Translations under genes and position numbers: made by a program
Assembly: GCA_003490025.1 (NCBI GenBank)
Contig: DNJC01000133.1
Span: 1 to 25,157, forward strand
Direction: 5' to 3'
Source: Geobacter sp.
Lineage (GTDB): Bacteria > Desulfobacterota > Desulfuromonadia > Geobacterales > Geobacteraceae
DNA: 25,157 bases
Notes under the pieces: generated by a model
What the model saw: the letters and a program-made list of their open reading frames with translations, nothing else
What the model was told of the DNA's origin: nothing
Database searches by the model: none
In this document: piece after piece, positions 1 through 8,313 of the stretch
Layout: each line of letters starts with the position of its first letter
How positions within the stretch are numbered: the first letter of the stretch is position 1

Positions 1-1
1 T

Positions 2-931
2 CCCTGCATCCTTGGCGAGGGGGCGGTCATCGAGCGCCTTCGACGCGACGGCGGCCTGGAACTCGACCCTTATCTTGTCAATTCGGCCTTTATTTATGAA
101 AATGTGAAACGCGCGGCTCTGGAGACCATCTGTCGGCAGTACCTGGACATTGGGCGCGAGTTTGGCTTGCCATTCCTTCTGTCCACCCCGACCTGGCGGG
201 CGAGCCGAGAGCGAATCGATGCGGCCGGTTATGCCGGAGTCGATGTCAACGGGGACAATGCCAGGTTTCTACGTGCCATCTTGAAAAGTTATGGAGGGTA
301 CGCGGAGAAAGTTGTCATCTGTGGTTTGATGAGCTGCCGCGGGGATGCCTACAGTCCTGGTGACGCGCTGGCTGTCGGTGAGGCGCTGAAGTTCCACTCC
401 TGGCAGGCTGAGAAGTTGGCTGAAGCAGGGGTCGATTTCCTCCTCGCCGCTACTCTGCCGGCTTTTAGTGAAGCAACCGGCCTTGCTTTTGCTCTTGCCG
501 CCACCGGCAAGCCCTACGTCCTTAGTTTCGTTGTGCGTCCTGAAGGGACCCTGCTGGATGGAACGCCACTGAAAGATGCAATAGCAGCCATCGACGCTAC
601 CGTGACTCCACGACCTTGGGCCTATATGATCAACTGCACCCATGCTTCCTTTGCCAGTTCGGCGCTGATGCATAAGACGAATTCTTCCGACCTGGTTCGG
701 CAACGAGTCATCGGGTTGTTGGCCAATACCGCAGCGCTTAGCCCGGAAGATCTTAACGATAGCGCTACTTTGGTGGAGGAAGATTCGGAAACTTTCGGAA
801 ACTCTGTTGCAGCACTGCACCGGGAATTGGGCTTGAAAATTCTGGGAGGGTGTTGCGGGACCGACGACCGGCATATCAGGTCATTGGCCGCACAGCTTGT
901 GAAGCCCGGGGGGGCAAGTCTTGAATTGTGA
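2..931 (+). CDS. Homocysteine S-methyltransferase family protein (5' end outside window)
   Basis: The reading frame is open from base 2, so the gene starts upstream of the window; 309 residues are visible. The visible start (CILGEGAVIERLRR) resembles the opening strand of the family barrel, so probably only a few residues are missing. Family members transfer a methyl group to homocysteine or another thiol using a Zn-bound thiolate. The zinc ligands are visible: a Cys in the segment MINCTHASF and the adjacent pair in GGCCGTDDRHI near the C-terminus. The GTG at 104 is an internal codon and not a likely start, because conserved sequence continues upstream of it. The last codons (SLEL, then stop) use bases CTTGAATTGTGA, which recur at 2629-2640, so the very C-terminus may have been altered by a repeat. 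Methyl donor and true substrate cannot be told from sequence. Confidence 0.82.
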   Translation, partial: PCILGEGAVIERLRRDGGLELDPYLVNSAFIYENVKRAALETICRQYLDIGREFGLPFLLSTPTWRASRERIDAAGYAGVDVNGDNARFLRAILKSYGGYAEKVVICGLMSCRGDAYSPGDALAVGEALKFHSWQAEKLAEAGVDFLLAATLPAFSEATGLAFALAATGKPYVLSFVVRPEGTLLDGTPLKDAIAAIDATVTPRPWAYMINCTHASFASSALMHKTNSSDLVRQRVIGLLANTAALSPEDLNDSATLVEEDSETFGNSVAALHRELGLKILGGCCGTDDRHIRSLAAQLVKPGGASLEL

Positions 932-1233
932 GCGGTAATGAGGGGAGAAGGGTAGAGAAATATTGCGCTTGAATTCAAAGGTGAAGGATATCCGGGTCAC
1001 TGGGCTTCTATTCCCTTCCAAGGCGAGTTGCCAACAATCGGCACGACCGGCCCCTAAAACGGGTCAGGTCAATCTACCTCTCAGCTTCAAAACCTTTGGA
1101 CCGCAAAGCCGCAAAGACCGCAAAAAAACCGGAAAATCGATTGCCACGAAAAAGCGCAAAAGACACAAAAGGGGGCGTAGGGGTCGCGGTAGCGGCGTAG
1201 GACGAAGACGAAAGATCAAGATTTTCCAGTGAT
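932..1233. repeat. Non-coding spacer with degenerate A-rich tandem repeat
   Basis: This 302-bp stretch holds no convincing gene. At 1101-1125 the octamer CCGCAAAG occurs twice in tandem, followed by A and CCGCAAAA. A diverged continuation, GCGCAAAAGACACAAAAG, lies at 1154-1171. An open frame at 963-1232 exists only because the repeat lacks stops; its product is almost all Lys/Arg at the end and looks like no protein. A fragment GGGTCAGGTC at 1061-1070 resembles sequence often seen near REP-associated transposase relics. I see no terminator hairpin for either flanking gene. Confidence 0.5.
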
Positions 1234-1920
1234 TCAGTGCTTCATCGCTTCCGTCAGTTTCAGCCCGGCAAGCTCGTAAATAGTACGCGACAGATAGTAA
1301 AATATAGCTATCATAATCAGCATCGACGGCAGCGCGATCACAGGATAACTCAGCAGGTTCATGCGCCCTAGTTCCTCGTTGAAGGCGGGAGTGCCAGCCG
1401 GGCTATTAACAATCCAGGTGGCCAGAAAATAGTTCATGGCAGAGGAAAATAAAAATGAGCCTCCCAACATCCAGGTGGTGATTTTCAGACGCGCCTCGAA
1501 GGTTACCGCGTTCCCCCGCTGATGAAGGTTCTTGTGGATTAGCTCGACATTCATCAGCGCAGGGCTGAACAACAGTACACGCACCAGCGGCCTACTGGTG
1601 AAGGCGGAGATGACCACAACCAGGCCGATCAGGCCGGGAATCGCTGCCTCTTTTACGGCCAGCCAATATGTATCCAATTGCAGCAACCCGATGCCGCCGG
1701 TAAGCAGGATGCTGACAAGGCCCAGCACCGCAAGCACATTGACCTTGCGCTCACGCAATAGCGACCGTACGCCCCAGAAAAGCGGGAAAGTCAGCGCCAG
1801 TAGCAGTGCGTTGACCGTACCCAGATCCTCCGAACCGGAGAGTTTCATCAGTATGATCGAGGGAATGATCAGGGTTATCGACAGTTCGATCAAGGGGTTA
1901 GGCTTGGCTGCGTTATTCAT
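1234..1920 (-). CDS. VC0807 family integral membrane protein
   Basis: This encodes a 228-residue hydrophobic protein with about five to six membrane segments. The pattern (NPLIELSITLIIPSIILMKLSG near the start, LLTGGIGLL, AVKEAAIPGLIGL, then WIVNSPAGTPAFNEELGRM and a final FYYLSR) matches my memory of the uncharacterised VC0807 family, which is usually about 220-235 residues. Function is unknown. I chose the ATG at 1920 over an in-frame TTG at 1926 because AGAAAGG lies 8 nt before the ATG but only about 2-3 nt before the TTG. It is divergent from the glutaredoxin gene and separated from it by 167 bp. It stands alone on the minus strand here, so no operon partner suggests a role. Confidence 0.7.
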   Translation of the reverse strand: MNNAAKPNPLIELSITLIIPSIILMKLSGSEDLGTVNALLLALTFPLFWGVRSLLRERKVNVLAVLGLVSILLTGGIGLLQLDTYWLAVKEAAIPGLIGLVVVISAFTSRPLVRVLLFSPALMNVELIHKNLHQRGNAVTFEARLKITTWMLGGSFLFSSAMNYFLATWIVNSPAGTPAFNEELGRMNLLSYPVIALPSMLIMIAIFYYLSRTIYELAGLKLTEAMKH

Positions 1921-2087
1921 GGACAATGCCTTTCTTTATTACCGCTGATTCAAGTTCGAAGTGCAACAGCTAGTGGTTGTTTAGCGTAGCATATTTCCGC
2001 CCCGAATAATATCTCATGCGGCGGTTGGAATCCGAAACTTTTCATGGTCTAACAGCCGACAAAAACAACATATCTTCTGGAGGGAAT

Positions 2088-2573
2088 ATGCCGTTCAAAA
2101 TGCTCATTTCCGTTTTAACCATTTTCTTATTTTCTTCGATTGCGGCGGCGGAGATGTACCAGTGGGTGGATAAGAACGGCGTAGTGACATTCAAGGACAC
2201 ACCGCCTCCAAAATCTAAAAAAGTTAAAAAGTTGAAGACTTACAGTGACAACGACGTTGCTCCCGCGCCTGAGGCTAAAGCTGTGAGAATTTCCGCGACG
2301 GTGTCTAACCCGACAAAGCCAACGTCGAGTAGGTTCTCCGGCACCGTGGAGATATATGTTACTTCTTGGTGCCGGTACTGCAAAGAGGCCCAAAGCTACA
2401 TGAGTAACAAGAACATTCCCTTCGTGGCCTACGACATAGAAAAAGACAGTGCCGCAAAGAGACGGCATCAGGAACTCGGAGGAAATGGCGTGCCGCTGAT
2501 CGTCATTGGCTCCAACAAGATGTCCGGTTTCTCCGCGGAAGGCCTCGAACACTACCTCAACAACAGCAGATAG
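2088..2573 (+). CDS. Periplasmic DUF4124-glutaredoxin fusion protein
   Basis: This encodes a 161-residue exported thiol-disulfide protein. Residues 1-21 form a signal peptide (hydrophobic core, then IAAA-EM). Residues 22-40 are the DUF4124 motif (MYQWVDKNGVVTFKDTPPP). A basic, Pro-rich linker follows. A glutaredoxin fold starts near residue 86, with the active-site pair C95-R-Y-C98 and the cis-proline motif GVPL at about residues 135-137. Such proteins are expected to reduce or exchange disulfides in the periplasm; the partner is unknown. The start at 2088 is chosen because GGAGGG precedes it by 5 nt and the signal peptide begins there; the open frame extends upstream to 2016 without a good start. 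The gene is about 43-47% GC in the lines I counted, clearly below its neighbours, which hints at recent acquisition. Confidence 0.8.
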   Translation: MPFKMLISVLTIFLFSSIAAAEMYQWVDKNGVVTFKDTPPPKSKKVKKLKTYSDNDVAPAPEAKAVRISATVSNPTKPTSSRFSGTVEIYVTSWCRYCKEAQSYMSNKNIPFVAYDIEKDSAAKRRHQELGGNGVPLIVIGSNKMSGFSAEGLEHYLNNSR

Positions 2574-2628
2574 GACGAAAGAACGAGTTCACGGTCGAGT
2601 CTGAAGAAAAGCGGGGTCAGATGAAGAC

Positions 2629-2640
2629 CTTGAATTGTGA
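2629..2640. repeat. Repeat relic CTTGAATTGTGA (second copy at 919-930)
   Basis: The 12-mer CTTGAATTGTGA occurs at 919-930, where it forms the stop region of the methyltransferase gene, and at 2629-2640. The second copy is preceded by GCGGGGTCAG at 2611-2620. The combination resembles the GGGGTCAGGTCTTGAATT sequences commonly seen around REP-associated (Y1-type) transposase genes, but no transposase is present. Treat this as a probable relic. Confidence 0.35.
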
Positions 2641-2643
2641 AGC

Positions 2644-2655
2644 TCATGATCATGA
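2644..2655. promoter_or_regulatory. 12-bp perfect palindrome upstream of eutB
   Basis: TCATGATCATGA is a perfect palindrome lying 30 bp upstream of the eutB start and about 15 bp before its ribosome binding site. The position suits an operator for the eutBC operon, but no regulator gene lies nearby and a 12-bp palindrome can occur by chance. Confidence 0.25.
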
Positions 2656-2685
2656 AGCATCGATATCACAGGAGATCCGGCCGGC

Positions 2686-4083
2686 ATGAAATTCCGCAAG
2701 AACTTCAAAGGGCGAGGCTACGGGTTCGACGGTCTCAAATCCCTGCTGGCCAAGGCGTCTCCGTTGCGGGCGGCGGACGAACTGGCCGGGATTGCCGCCT
2801 CCTCGGAAGAGGAGCGCGCCGTTGCCCAATGGCTGCTGGCTGATCTGCCGTTGGCAACGTTCCTCGCTGAACCGCTGATTCCGCCGGAGGAGGACGAAGT
2901 CAGCCGGCTGATTCTCGACTCCCACGATCGGACCGCGTTTGCCCCGATCTCGTCCCTCACGGTGGGCGAACTCCGGGAGTGGCTGCTGAGCGATTCCGTC
3001 ACGGACGCGGATGTCTCCACTGTCTGCTGGGGGCTGACTCCGGAAATGGCAGCGGCAGTCTCCAAAATCATGCGCAATCAGGACCTGATCGCCGTGGCCA
3101 GACGCTGCTCGGTCATCACCGGGTTCCGCAACACCATCGGGCTGCCGGGCCGGCTCTCCACGCGGTTGCAACCCAACCATCCCACCGATGATCCCCGCGG
3201 CATTTTCGCCAGCGTCCTGGACGGGCTGCTGTACGGCAACGGCGACGCGGTCATCGGCATCAACCCGGCGACGGACAGCCCGAAAAACGTGGAACGCCTG
3301 CTGTATCTTCTCGACGACATCATCCAGCGCCATGAAATACCGACCCAGTCCTGCGTGTTGGCTCACGTCACTACCACCCTGGAACTGATGCGCCGCGGCG
3401 CACCGGTGGACCTGGTGTTTCAGTCAATCGCCGGGACGGAAGCGGCCAACAAGAGCTTCGGCATCAACCTGGCGCTTTTGGCCGAAGCCCGCGACGCGGC
3501 ACTGGCCTCGGGGCGGGGAACTCACGGTGACAACGTGATGTATTTTGAAACCGGCCAGGGGAGCGCGCTGTCTGCCAACGCCCATCACGGCATCGACGCG
3601 CAGACCTGCGAGGCACGGGCCTACGCTGTTGCCCGCGCCTTCTCGCCTCTACTGGTCAATACCGTGGTCGGTTTCATCGGACCCGAGTACCTGTACGACG
3701 GGAAGCAGATCATCCGCGCCGGGCTGGAAGACCATTTCTGCGGGAAACTACTCGGCCTGCCCATGGGGTGCGACGTCTGCTACACCAACCACGCCGAGGC
3801 GGACCAAAACGACATGGACAACCTGTTGACACTGTTGGCCGTGGCAGGCTGCACCTACATCATGGGGGTCCCCGGGGCCGACGACGTGATGCTGGCCTAC
3901 CAGAGCAGTTCGTTCCACGATGCGTTGTACCTGCGCCGCATACTGGGACTCCGCCCTGCTCCCGAATTCGAGGATTGGCTGAACCGCGTGGGGATATTCG
4001 ACGGCAGCAACGCCTTGAGCCGGGGCGCTCAATCGCCGCAGTTGATCGGCGCCATGAAAGAGTTAGCGAAGGTGACGCCATGA
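2686..4083 (+). CDS. eutB: Ethanolamine ammonia-lyase large subunit EutB
   Basis: This encodes a 465-residue protein close to the usual length (E. coli EutB is 453). With EutC it converts ethanolamine to acetaldehyde and ammonia, using adenosylcobalamin. The TIM-barrel core is well conserved: TIGLPGRLSTRLQPN with Arg160, GDAVIGINPATD at 187-197, CVLAHVTT at 223-230, the substrate-site segment FETGQGSALSA with Glu288, GFIGPEYLY, and GCDVCYTNHAEADQN. The ATG at 2686 has GGAG 11 nt upstream and fits the family N-terminus (MKFRKNFKG). eutC follows with a 4-bp overlap. No eutA reactivase, eutT/eutR or microcompartment shell genes are in the window, so this is a minimal lyase pair. It could supply acetyl units or nitrogen. 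Confidence 0.96.
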   Translation: MKFRKNFKGRGYGFDGLKSLLAKASPLRAADELAGIAASSEEERAVAQWLLADLPLATFLAEPLIPPEEDEVSRLILDSHDRTAFAPISSLTVGELREWLLSDSVTDADVSTVCWGLTPEMAAAVSKIMRNQDLIAVARRCSVITGFRNTIGLPGRLSTRLQPNHPTDDPRGIFASVLDGLLYGNGDAVIGINPATDSPKNVERLLYLLDDIIQRHEIPTQSCVLAHVTTTLELMRRGAPVDLVFQSIAGTEAANKSFGINLALLAEARDAALASGRGTHGDNVMYFETGQGSALSANAHHGIDAQTCEARAYAVARAFSPLLVNTVVGFIGPEYLYDGKQIIRAGLEDHFCGKLLGLPMGCDVCYTNHAEADQNDMDNLLTLLAVAGCTYIMGVPGADDVMLAYQSSSFHDALYLRRILGLRPAPEFEDWLNRVGIFDGSNALSRGAQSPQLIGAMKELAKVTP

Positions 4084-4832
4084 CCGATTCGTGGGTTGCC
4101 TTGCGCCGGTTTACCCAGGCGCGCATCGCACTGGGGCGGGCCGGGCACGCGCTTCCGACCAAGGCCCAGCTCGATTTCCAACTGGCCCATGCCCAGGCGC
4201 GCGATGCAGTGCACCTACCCTGGGCCATCGACGACTTTGCGGGGGAGATGCGGGATCTTGGCCTGGAGCCCCTGATCCTGAACACCCCTGTCGCCAGTCG
4301 CGAGCAGTATCTGCGCCGCCCCGACCTCGGCCGGCTTCTCACCGAAGAATCCCGGTGCCGGTTGACGGACCTCGCTGCCGGCGAGACGGACGTGGCGCTG
4401 ATCCTGACCAACGGCCTCTCCTCGACCGCTGTCGAGCGGCATGGCATACCGCTTTTGCAGGCCGTAGCGGAAGGCTATCGGGCGCGCAATATCCGCATGG
4501 CCCCGATCTCCCTGGTCGTTAACGGCCGTGTCGCCTTGTCCGACGCCATCGGCGGCCTTCTTGCCGCGCGGGTGGCGGTGATCATCGTCGGCGAACGTCC
4601 CGGGCTCAGTGCCGCCGACAGCCTCGGCATTTACTTGACCTACGGGCCGCAGCCGGGAAATACCGACGCGGAGCGGAACTGCATCTCCAACATCCGCCCG
4701 CCGGAAGGCTTGGGTTACGAAGCAGCCGCCGCCAAACTGCTGTACCTGACCGGGGAGGCCATGAAGCGCGGCCTGTCCGGAGTGGCGCTCAAGGATGAAA
4801 TGGACGAGCTGTTGACAGCGAACCAGGCGTAA
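4080..4832 (+). CDS. eutC: Ethanolamine ammonia-lyase small subunit EutC
   Basis: This encodes a 250-residue light subunit of the adenosylcobalamin-dependent lyase. Family landmarks are DFQLAHAQARDAVHLPW near residues 32-48, the cobalamin-binding core with ILTNGLSSTAVERHG and VALSDAIGG, VIIVGERPGLSAADSLGIYLTY, and RNCISNIRPPEGLGY near the C-terminus. The start ATG at 4080 overlaps the eutB stop (ATGA), the usual sign of translational coupling and fixed subunit ratio; the longer open frame upstream lies inside eutB. The protein is shorter than enteric EutC (about 295 residues) because it lacks most of the N-terminal extension, which in enterics is linked to microcompartment targeting. That agrees with the absence of shell genes here. 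Confidence 0.95.
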   Translation: MTDSWVALRRFTQARIALGRAGHALPTKAQLDFQLAHAQARDAVHLPWAIDDFAGEMRDLGLEPLILNTPVASREQYLRRPDLGRLLTEESRCRLTDLAAGETDVALILTNGLSSTAVERHGIPLLQAVAEGYRARNIRMAPISLVVNGRVALSDAIGGLLAARVAVIIVGERPGLSAADSLGIYLTYGPQPGNTDAERNCISNIRPPEGLGYEAAAAKLLYLTGEAMKRGLSGVALKDEMDELLTANQA

Positions 4833-4848
4833 GGAGAATCCTTTAAAA

Positions 4849-4870
4849 AGCCGGGGGCGTCCCCCCGGCT
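4849..4870 (-). terminator. Intrinsic terminator of the sucCD-etfBA-EMO operon
   Basis: A perfect 9-bp stem AGCCGGGGG / CCCCCGGCT encloses a 4-nt loop. Read on the minus strand the hairpin is followed directly by TTTTT (complement of the A run at 4845-4849), the layout of a rho-independent terminator. It lies 68 bp beyond the stop codon of the EMO-type gene. On the plus strand, 16 bp after eutC, it lacks a T run, so it may only weakly help end eutBC transcripts. Confidence 0.85.
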
Positions 4871-4938
4871 CCGAAAGGAGCACACATGGCAGCATGTGCA
4901 TCCTGGTTGAAAGTCTTCCACCCGGGCTTCGGCACGCC

Positions 4939-6915
4939 TCAGGCAAGCGCCTCCGCTACGACTTCGGCGATATCCCTGACCCGGACCCCTTCCCCTCCCA
5001 CATCCTTCAAGCCATCCTCCATCATGGTCATGCAGTAGGGACAACTGACGCAGACGGTGTCGGGCTGCCGCTCCACGGCTTCTTTGACCCGTTCCAGGTT
5101 GATCCTCGTTCCGGTCTGCTCCTCCATCCACATCCTGCCGCCCCCGGCGCCGCAACAGAAGCCGTTTTCCTTGGCGCGCCCGAACTCGTCGGGCCTCGCG
5201 CCGGTGGCCGCCTGGAGCACCTGGCGCGGCGCCTCATAGGTGTCGTTATGGCGGCCGAGATAACAGGAATCGTGGAAGATGGTTTTCCCGACTGACGCCT
5301 TTTTCGGAAGCCGTAGCTTTCGGTCGGCAATGAGCTGTTCGATCAGCTCGCTGTGGTGCAGCACCTCCACCTCGAGCCCGTACTGCCGGTAGTCGTTTTT
5401 CAGGGTGTTGAAGCAGTGCGGGCACTGGGTCACCACCTTGGCTACCCCCTTCTCCTTGAAACGCGCCACGTTCTCCCTGGCCATCTTGTCAAAGAGGTAC
5501 TCATTGCCGAGCCGGCGGACGCTGTCGCCGCAGCACTGCTCGTCTTTCCCCAGGATCCCCCAGGAGACGCCGGCGGCGTCGAGGATGGTCGCCAGGGCAA
5601 CGGTGACCTGCTTGGTCCGGCTGTCGAAGGCGCCGGCGCAGCCGACAAACAGAAGATATTCGGTCTGCCCGGGCGTAAAGGGTCGCTCGCCCAGGGTGGC
5701 GAGCCACTTGGCGCGCTCCGACGGCGCGATGCCCCAGGGATTGCTCCTCTGCTCCATATTTTCGAACAGGTTGAGAAGTTCCTCGGGGAATTTCGCCTTT
5801 TCCTGCACCAGGTGGCGGCGCATCTTGGTGATTTTCGGCATGTGCTCGATCAGCACCGGGCAGATGGAGAGGCAGGCCCCGCAGGTGGTGCAGGACCAGA
5901 GTGCCTCCTCGCTCACCGTCCCCTCCCCTGCCTCGCCGATCAGGGGGACCTGCCCCGCACATCCCTCTTTCAGCGAAGCCCCGTTCGCCAGGACATTCAA
6001 TTTGACGTCGTGGATGACGCGGCGGGGGTTGAGCGGCTTTCCCGTGTTGAAGGCGGGGCAGACGTCCTGGCAACGTCCGCATTCGGTGCATGAGAAGCCG
6101 TCCAGGAGATCCTTCCAGGTGAACTGGTCCACCCCGCTCACGCCGAAGCGCGCCCCTTTCTTGAACTCCTCCCGCGGCTGCACGGTGCCGTTCTCCAGGT
6201 TGCGCAGGAAGCAGTTCGGGATGGCGGTCAGTATATGCATGTGTTTGCTGCGCGGCAGAAGGTTCATGAACAGCAAGAGCACCACGGCGTGGGTCCACCA
6301 GGAGGCCGCGGCCACCCCGCCGAGCGCCGCAGGGGAAAGTCCTCCCAATCCCCCCGCGAAGAGGGCGGAGACGGGCTGCCACGCCTCTCCCTTGCCGAGG
6401 GCGATCTGGGCTCCGTTCAGGACGAAGAAGGCTATCATCAGCGTGGCGATGAGCGCCAGGATCAGCAGGGCCTCGCCGCTCTTGGCCGAGGTGTAGTCGT
6501 TCTCCAGGTACGCGGGGGCGAAAAAGAGCCGGCGCACCAAGGCGACCGCGACACTGGCCAGTGCGACCACGGAGACCAGGTCGAAGACCAACGCCAGGCC
6601 ATGGTGCAGGGGGGTCGGCAAACGGTTGAGGCCGGCTCCGGGGATCAGCCCTTCCAGGAGAAACATGCCGTTGGCGATCAGCAGCAGCATGAACGCCCAG
6701 AAGAGGAAGAAGTGGTTGACCCCGTACGGCCGGGCCAGGACCCGTTTCTGCCCGAAGGCAAAGGAAAGCGTCCCGGCCAGCCGCACGCCCAGCTGGTCGA
6801 AGCGGTTTTCCGGACTTCCCACGGCAACCAGTTGCAGGCGCTGGTAACAGCTATAGCAGAAGGTCGCTACCGCTATGGCAAAGAGGGGTATGAACAGGGC
6901 ATGGTCGATTAGCAT
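4939..6915 (-). CDS. EMO-type EtfAB:menaquinone oxidoreductase (membrane cytochrome b / HdrD-like FeS protein)
   Basis: This encodes a 658-residue protein expected to take electrons from reduced Etf and pass them to menaquinone in the membrane. The first 225 residues contain about five to six membrane helices with candidate heme-ligand histidines (His69, His104/105, His209, His225/227), like the gamma subunit of nitrate reductase. A soluble part follows with two [4Fe-4S] motifs, C276-C279-C282-C286P and C342-C345-C348-C352P. Two CCG domains as in heterodisulfide reductase HdrD come next (CAGAFDSR with CCGDSVRRLG at 461 and CPHC; then HDSCYLGRH with CCGAGGGRMW at 587 and CPYC). It lies 27 bp after etfA1, with GAGAGGT 7 nt before the ATG at 6915. 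The gene order supports Etf as direct partner. The quinone acceptor is inferred from the family. Confidence 0.85.
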   Translation of the reverse strand: MLIDHALFIPLFAIAVATFCYSCYQRLQLVAVGSPENRFDQLGVRLAGTLSFAFGQKRVLARPYGVNHFFLFWAFMLLLIANGMFLLEGLIPGAGLNRLPTPLHHGLALVFDLVSVVALASVAVALVRRLFFAPAYLENDYTSAKSGEALLILALIATLMIAFFVLNGAQIALGKGEAWQPVSALFAGGLGGLSPAALGGVAAASWWTHAVVLLLFMNLLPRSKHMHILTAIPNCFLRNLENGTVQPREEFKKGARFGVSGVDQFTWKDLLDGFSCTECGRCQDVCPAFNTGKPLNPRRVIHDVKLNVLANGASLKEGCAGQVPLIGEAGEGTVSEEALWSCTTCGACLSICPVLIEHMPKITKMRRHLVQEKAKFPEELLNLFENMEQRSNPWGIAPSERAKWLATLGERPFTPGQTEYLLFVGCAGAFDSRTKQVTVALATILDAAGVSWGILGKDEQCCGDSVRRLGNEYLFDKMARENVARFKEKGVAKVVTQCPHCFNTLKNDYRQYGLEVEVLHHSELIEQLIADRKLRLPKKASVGKTIFHDSCYLGRHNDTYEAPRQVLQAATGARPDEFGRAKENGFCCGAGGGRMWMEEQTGTRINLERVKEAVERQPDTVCVSCPYCMTMMEDGLKDVGGEGVRVRDIAEVVAEALA

Positions 6916-6942
6916 GATTGGTACCTCTCAAACGGTGGACGT

Positions 6943-8286
6943 TCAGCTGGCTAGCCGGTCGGTTACGACGCCGGTGCGTTGCAGTTTCAGGCTGCGCACC
7001 TTGCGGATGAGCGCCGGGACGATCTGGAACAGGTCGCCGACGATGCCGTAGGTGGCGACCTGGAAGATCGGCGCCTCGGGATCGCGGTTGATGGCGATGA
7101 CGACGTCGGAGTCCTGCATCCCCACCAGGTGCTGGATGGCGCCGGAAATGCCGCAGGCGATGTATATTTTCGGGCGCACCGTCTTGCCGGTCTGGCCGAC
7201 CTGGCGGCTGTGCGGCATCCACCCTGCGTCGACGGCGCTGCGCGAGGCGCCGACCACGCCGCCCAGCTCGTCGGCTAATTCCTGGAGCATGGCGAAGTTT
7301 TCCTTGTTCATCAGGCCGCGGCCACCGGAGACGATGAACTCGGCGCCGGCGATGTCGACGTCCTGCCCCCCCTTGTCGCTCAGCACCTCGAGCACCTTGA
7401 CGGGGATGTCCTCCTCCCGCAGGGCGAACGATTCGCGGATCACCGTCCCTCTCGCCACGGCCAAGCGCTCGGGCATCGGCATGACGTGGGGGCGGACCGT
7501 GGACATCTGCGGCCGGAAGCGGTCGCACATGATGGTGGCCATGATGTTGCCGCCAAAGGCCGGGCGGGTCTGCATCAGGTTTCTCTTGTCGTCGATGCCG
7601 AGTCCCGTGCAGTCGGCGGTGAGACCGGTCCTGACGATGGTGGCCACGGCGCCTGCCAGGTCCCTCCCCTGCCCCGTCGCCCCCATCAGGACGATCTCGG
7701 GCTTGTGCTTCTCCACGAGGTGGCAGATGGCGTCCGTGTAAGGCTTGGTGCGATAGTGGGTGAACACCGGGTCGTCCAGGAGGATGGCTTTGTGGGCGCC
7801 GTAGGCGAACGCCTCCCCGCAAAGGTGCTCGACGTCGCTGCCGACGATCACCGCGGAGACCTCGACCCCGAGGGTCTTGGCCAGACTGGCGCCGGTCCCG
7901 ACCAGCTCCCAGGAAACCTTGGCAGCCTCGCCGTCGTACTGCTCTACGAAGACCCACACGCCGCGGTAGCGCGCCAGCATGGCCCGGAGCTCTTTCTCGG
8001 CCGGGTCAATCTCCTCCTCGGCCGCGCCGTGCTCCTTTTCCCACCGCTTGAGCATCTCCAGCTCCTCGATGGTGTAGAACATCTCCAGGGCGCCGGCGGC
8101 GCACGCCTTGACGCACTTGACGCACCCGATGCACTTGGCGAGGGCGATTCCCGGCTCGCCGGCCTCATCCATGGCGATGGCGTCCACCGGGCAGGCGCTC
8201 ACGCAGCGCTCGCCGCAGCCGATGCAGCGCCCTTCGATATACCGCACCTTTCCGCGCGGTTTTTTCATCTTTATCTGTTCAGACAT
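6943..8286 (-). CDS. etfA: Electron transfer flavoprotein alpha subunit with N-terminal 2[4Fe-4S] ferredoxin domain
   Basis: This encodes 447 residues, about 130 more than canonical EtfA. Residues 11-70 form a ferredoxin domain with two clusters: C21-C24-C28-C32P, with three residues instead of two between the second and third Cys, and C52-C55-C58-C62. The EtfA domains follow. The FAD-binding C-terminal region is clear (SGGRGLMNKEN, GASRSAVDAGWMPHSRQVGQTGK, ACGISGAIQHLVGM, AINRDPEAPIF). The extra clusters suggest it can relay electrons beyond FAD, here most likely into the EMO-type protein encoded next. A related fused EtfA occurs in bifurcating complexes such as caffeyl-CoA reductase-Etf (CarE), so a bifurcating role is also possible. 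Start ATG at 8286, with GAGGGG 6 nt upstream; etfB1 ends 27 bp before it. Confidence 0.93.
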   Translation of the reverse strand: MSEQIKMKKPRGKVRYIEGRCIGCGERCVSACPVDAIAMDEAGEPGIALAKCIGCVKCVKACAAGALEMFYTIEELEMLKRWEKEHGAAEEEIDPAEKELRAMLARYRGVWVFVEQYDGEAAKVSWELVGTGASLAKTLGVEVSAVIVGSDVEHLCGEAFAYGAHKAILLDDPVFTHYRTKPYTDAICHLVEKHKPEIVLMGATGQGRDLAGAVATIVRTGLTADCTGLGIDDKRNLMQTRPAFGGNIMATIMCDRFRPQMSTVRPHVMPMPERLAVARGTVIRESFALREEDIPVKVLEVLSDKGGQDVDIAGAEFIVSGGRGLMNKENFAMLQELADELGGVVGASRSAVDAGWMPHSRQVGQTGKTVRPKIYIACGISGAIQHLVGMQDSDVVIAINRDPEAPIFQVATYGIVGDLFQIVPALIRKVRSLKLQRTGVVTDRLAS

Positions 8287-8313
8287 AAAAATCCCCTCTG
8301 TCGCGCGTCGAAT

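Noticed and set aside
963..1232. Open frame of 89 codons, Lys/Arg-rich
   Set aside because: It runs across a tandem A-rich repeat, has no ribosome binding site that I trust, and its product shows no fold-like pattern; the frame is open only because the repeat lacks stops.
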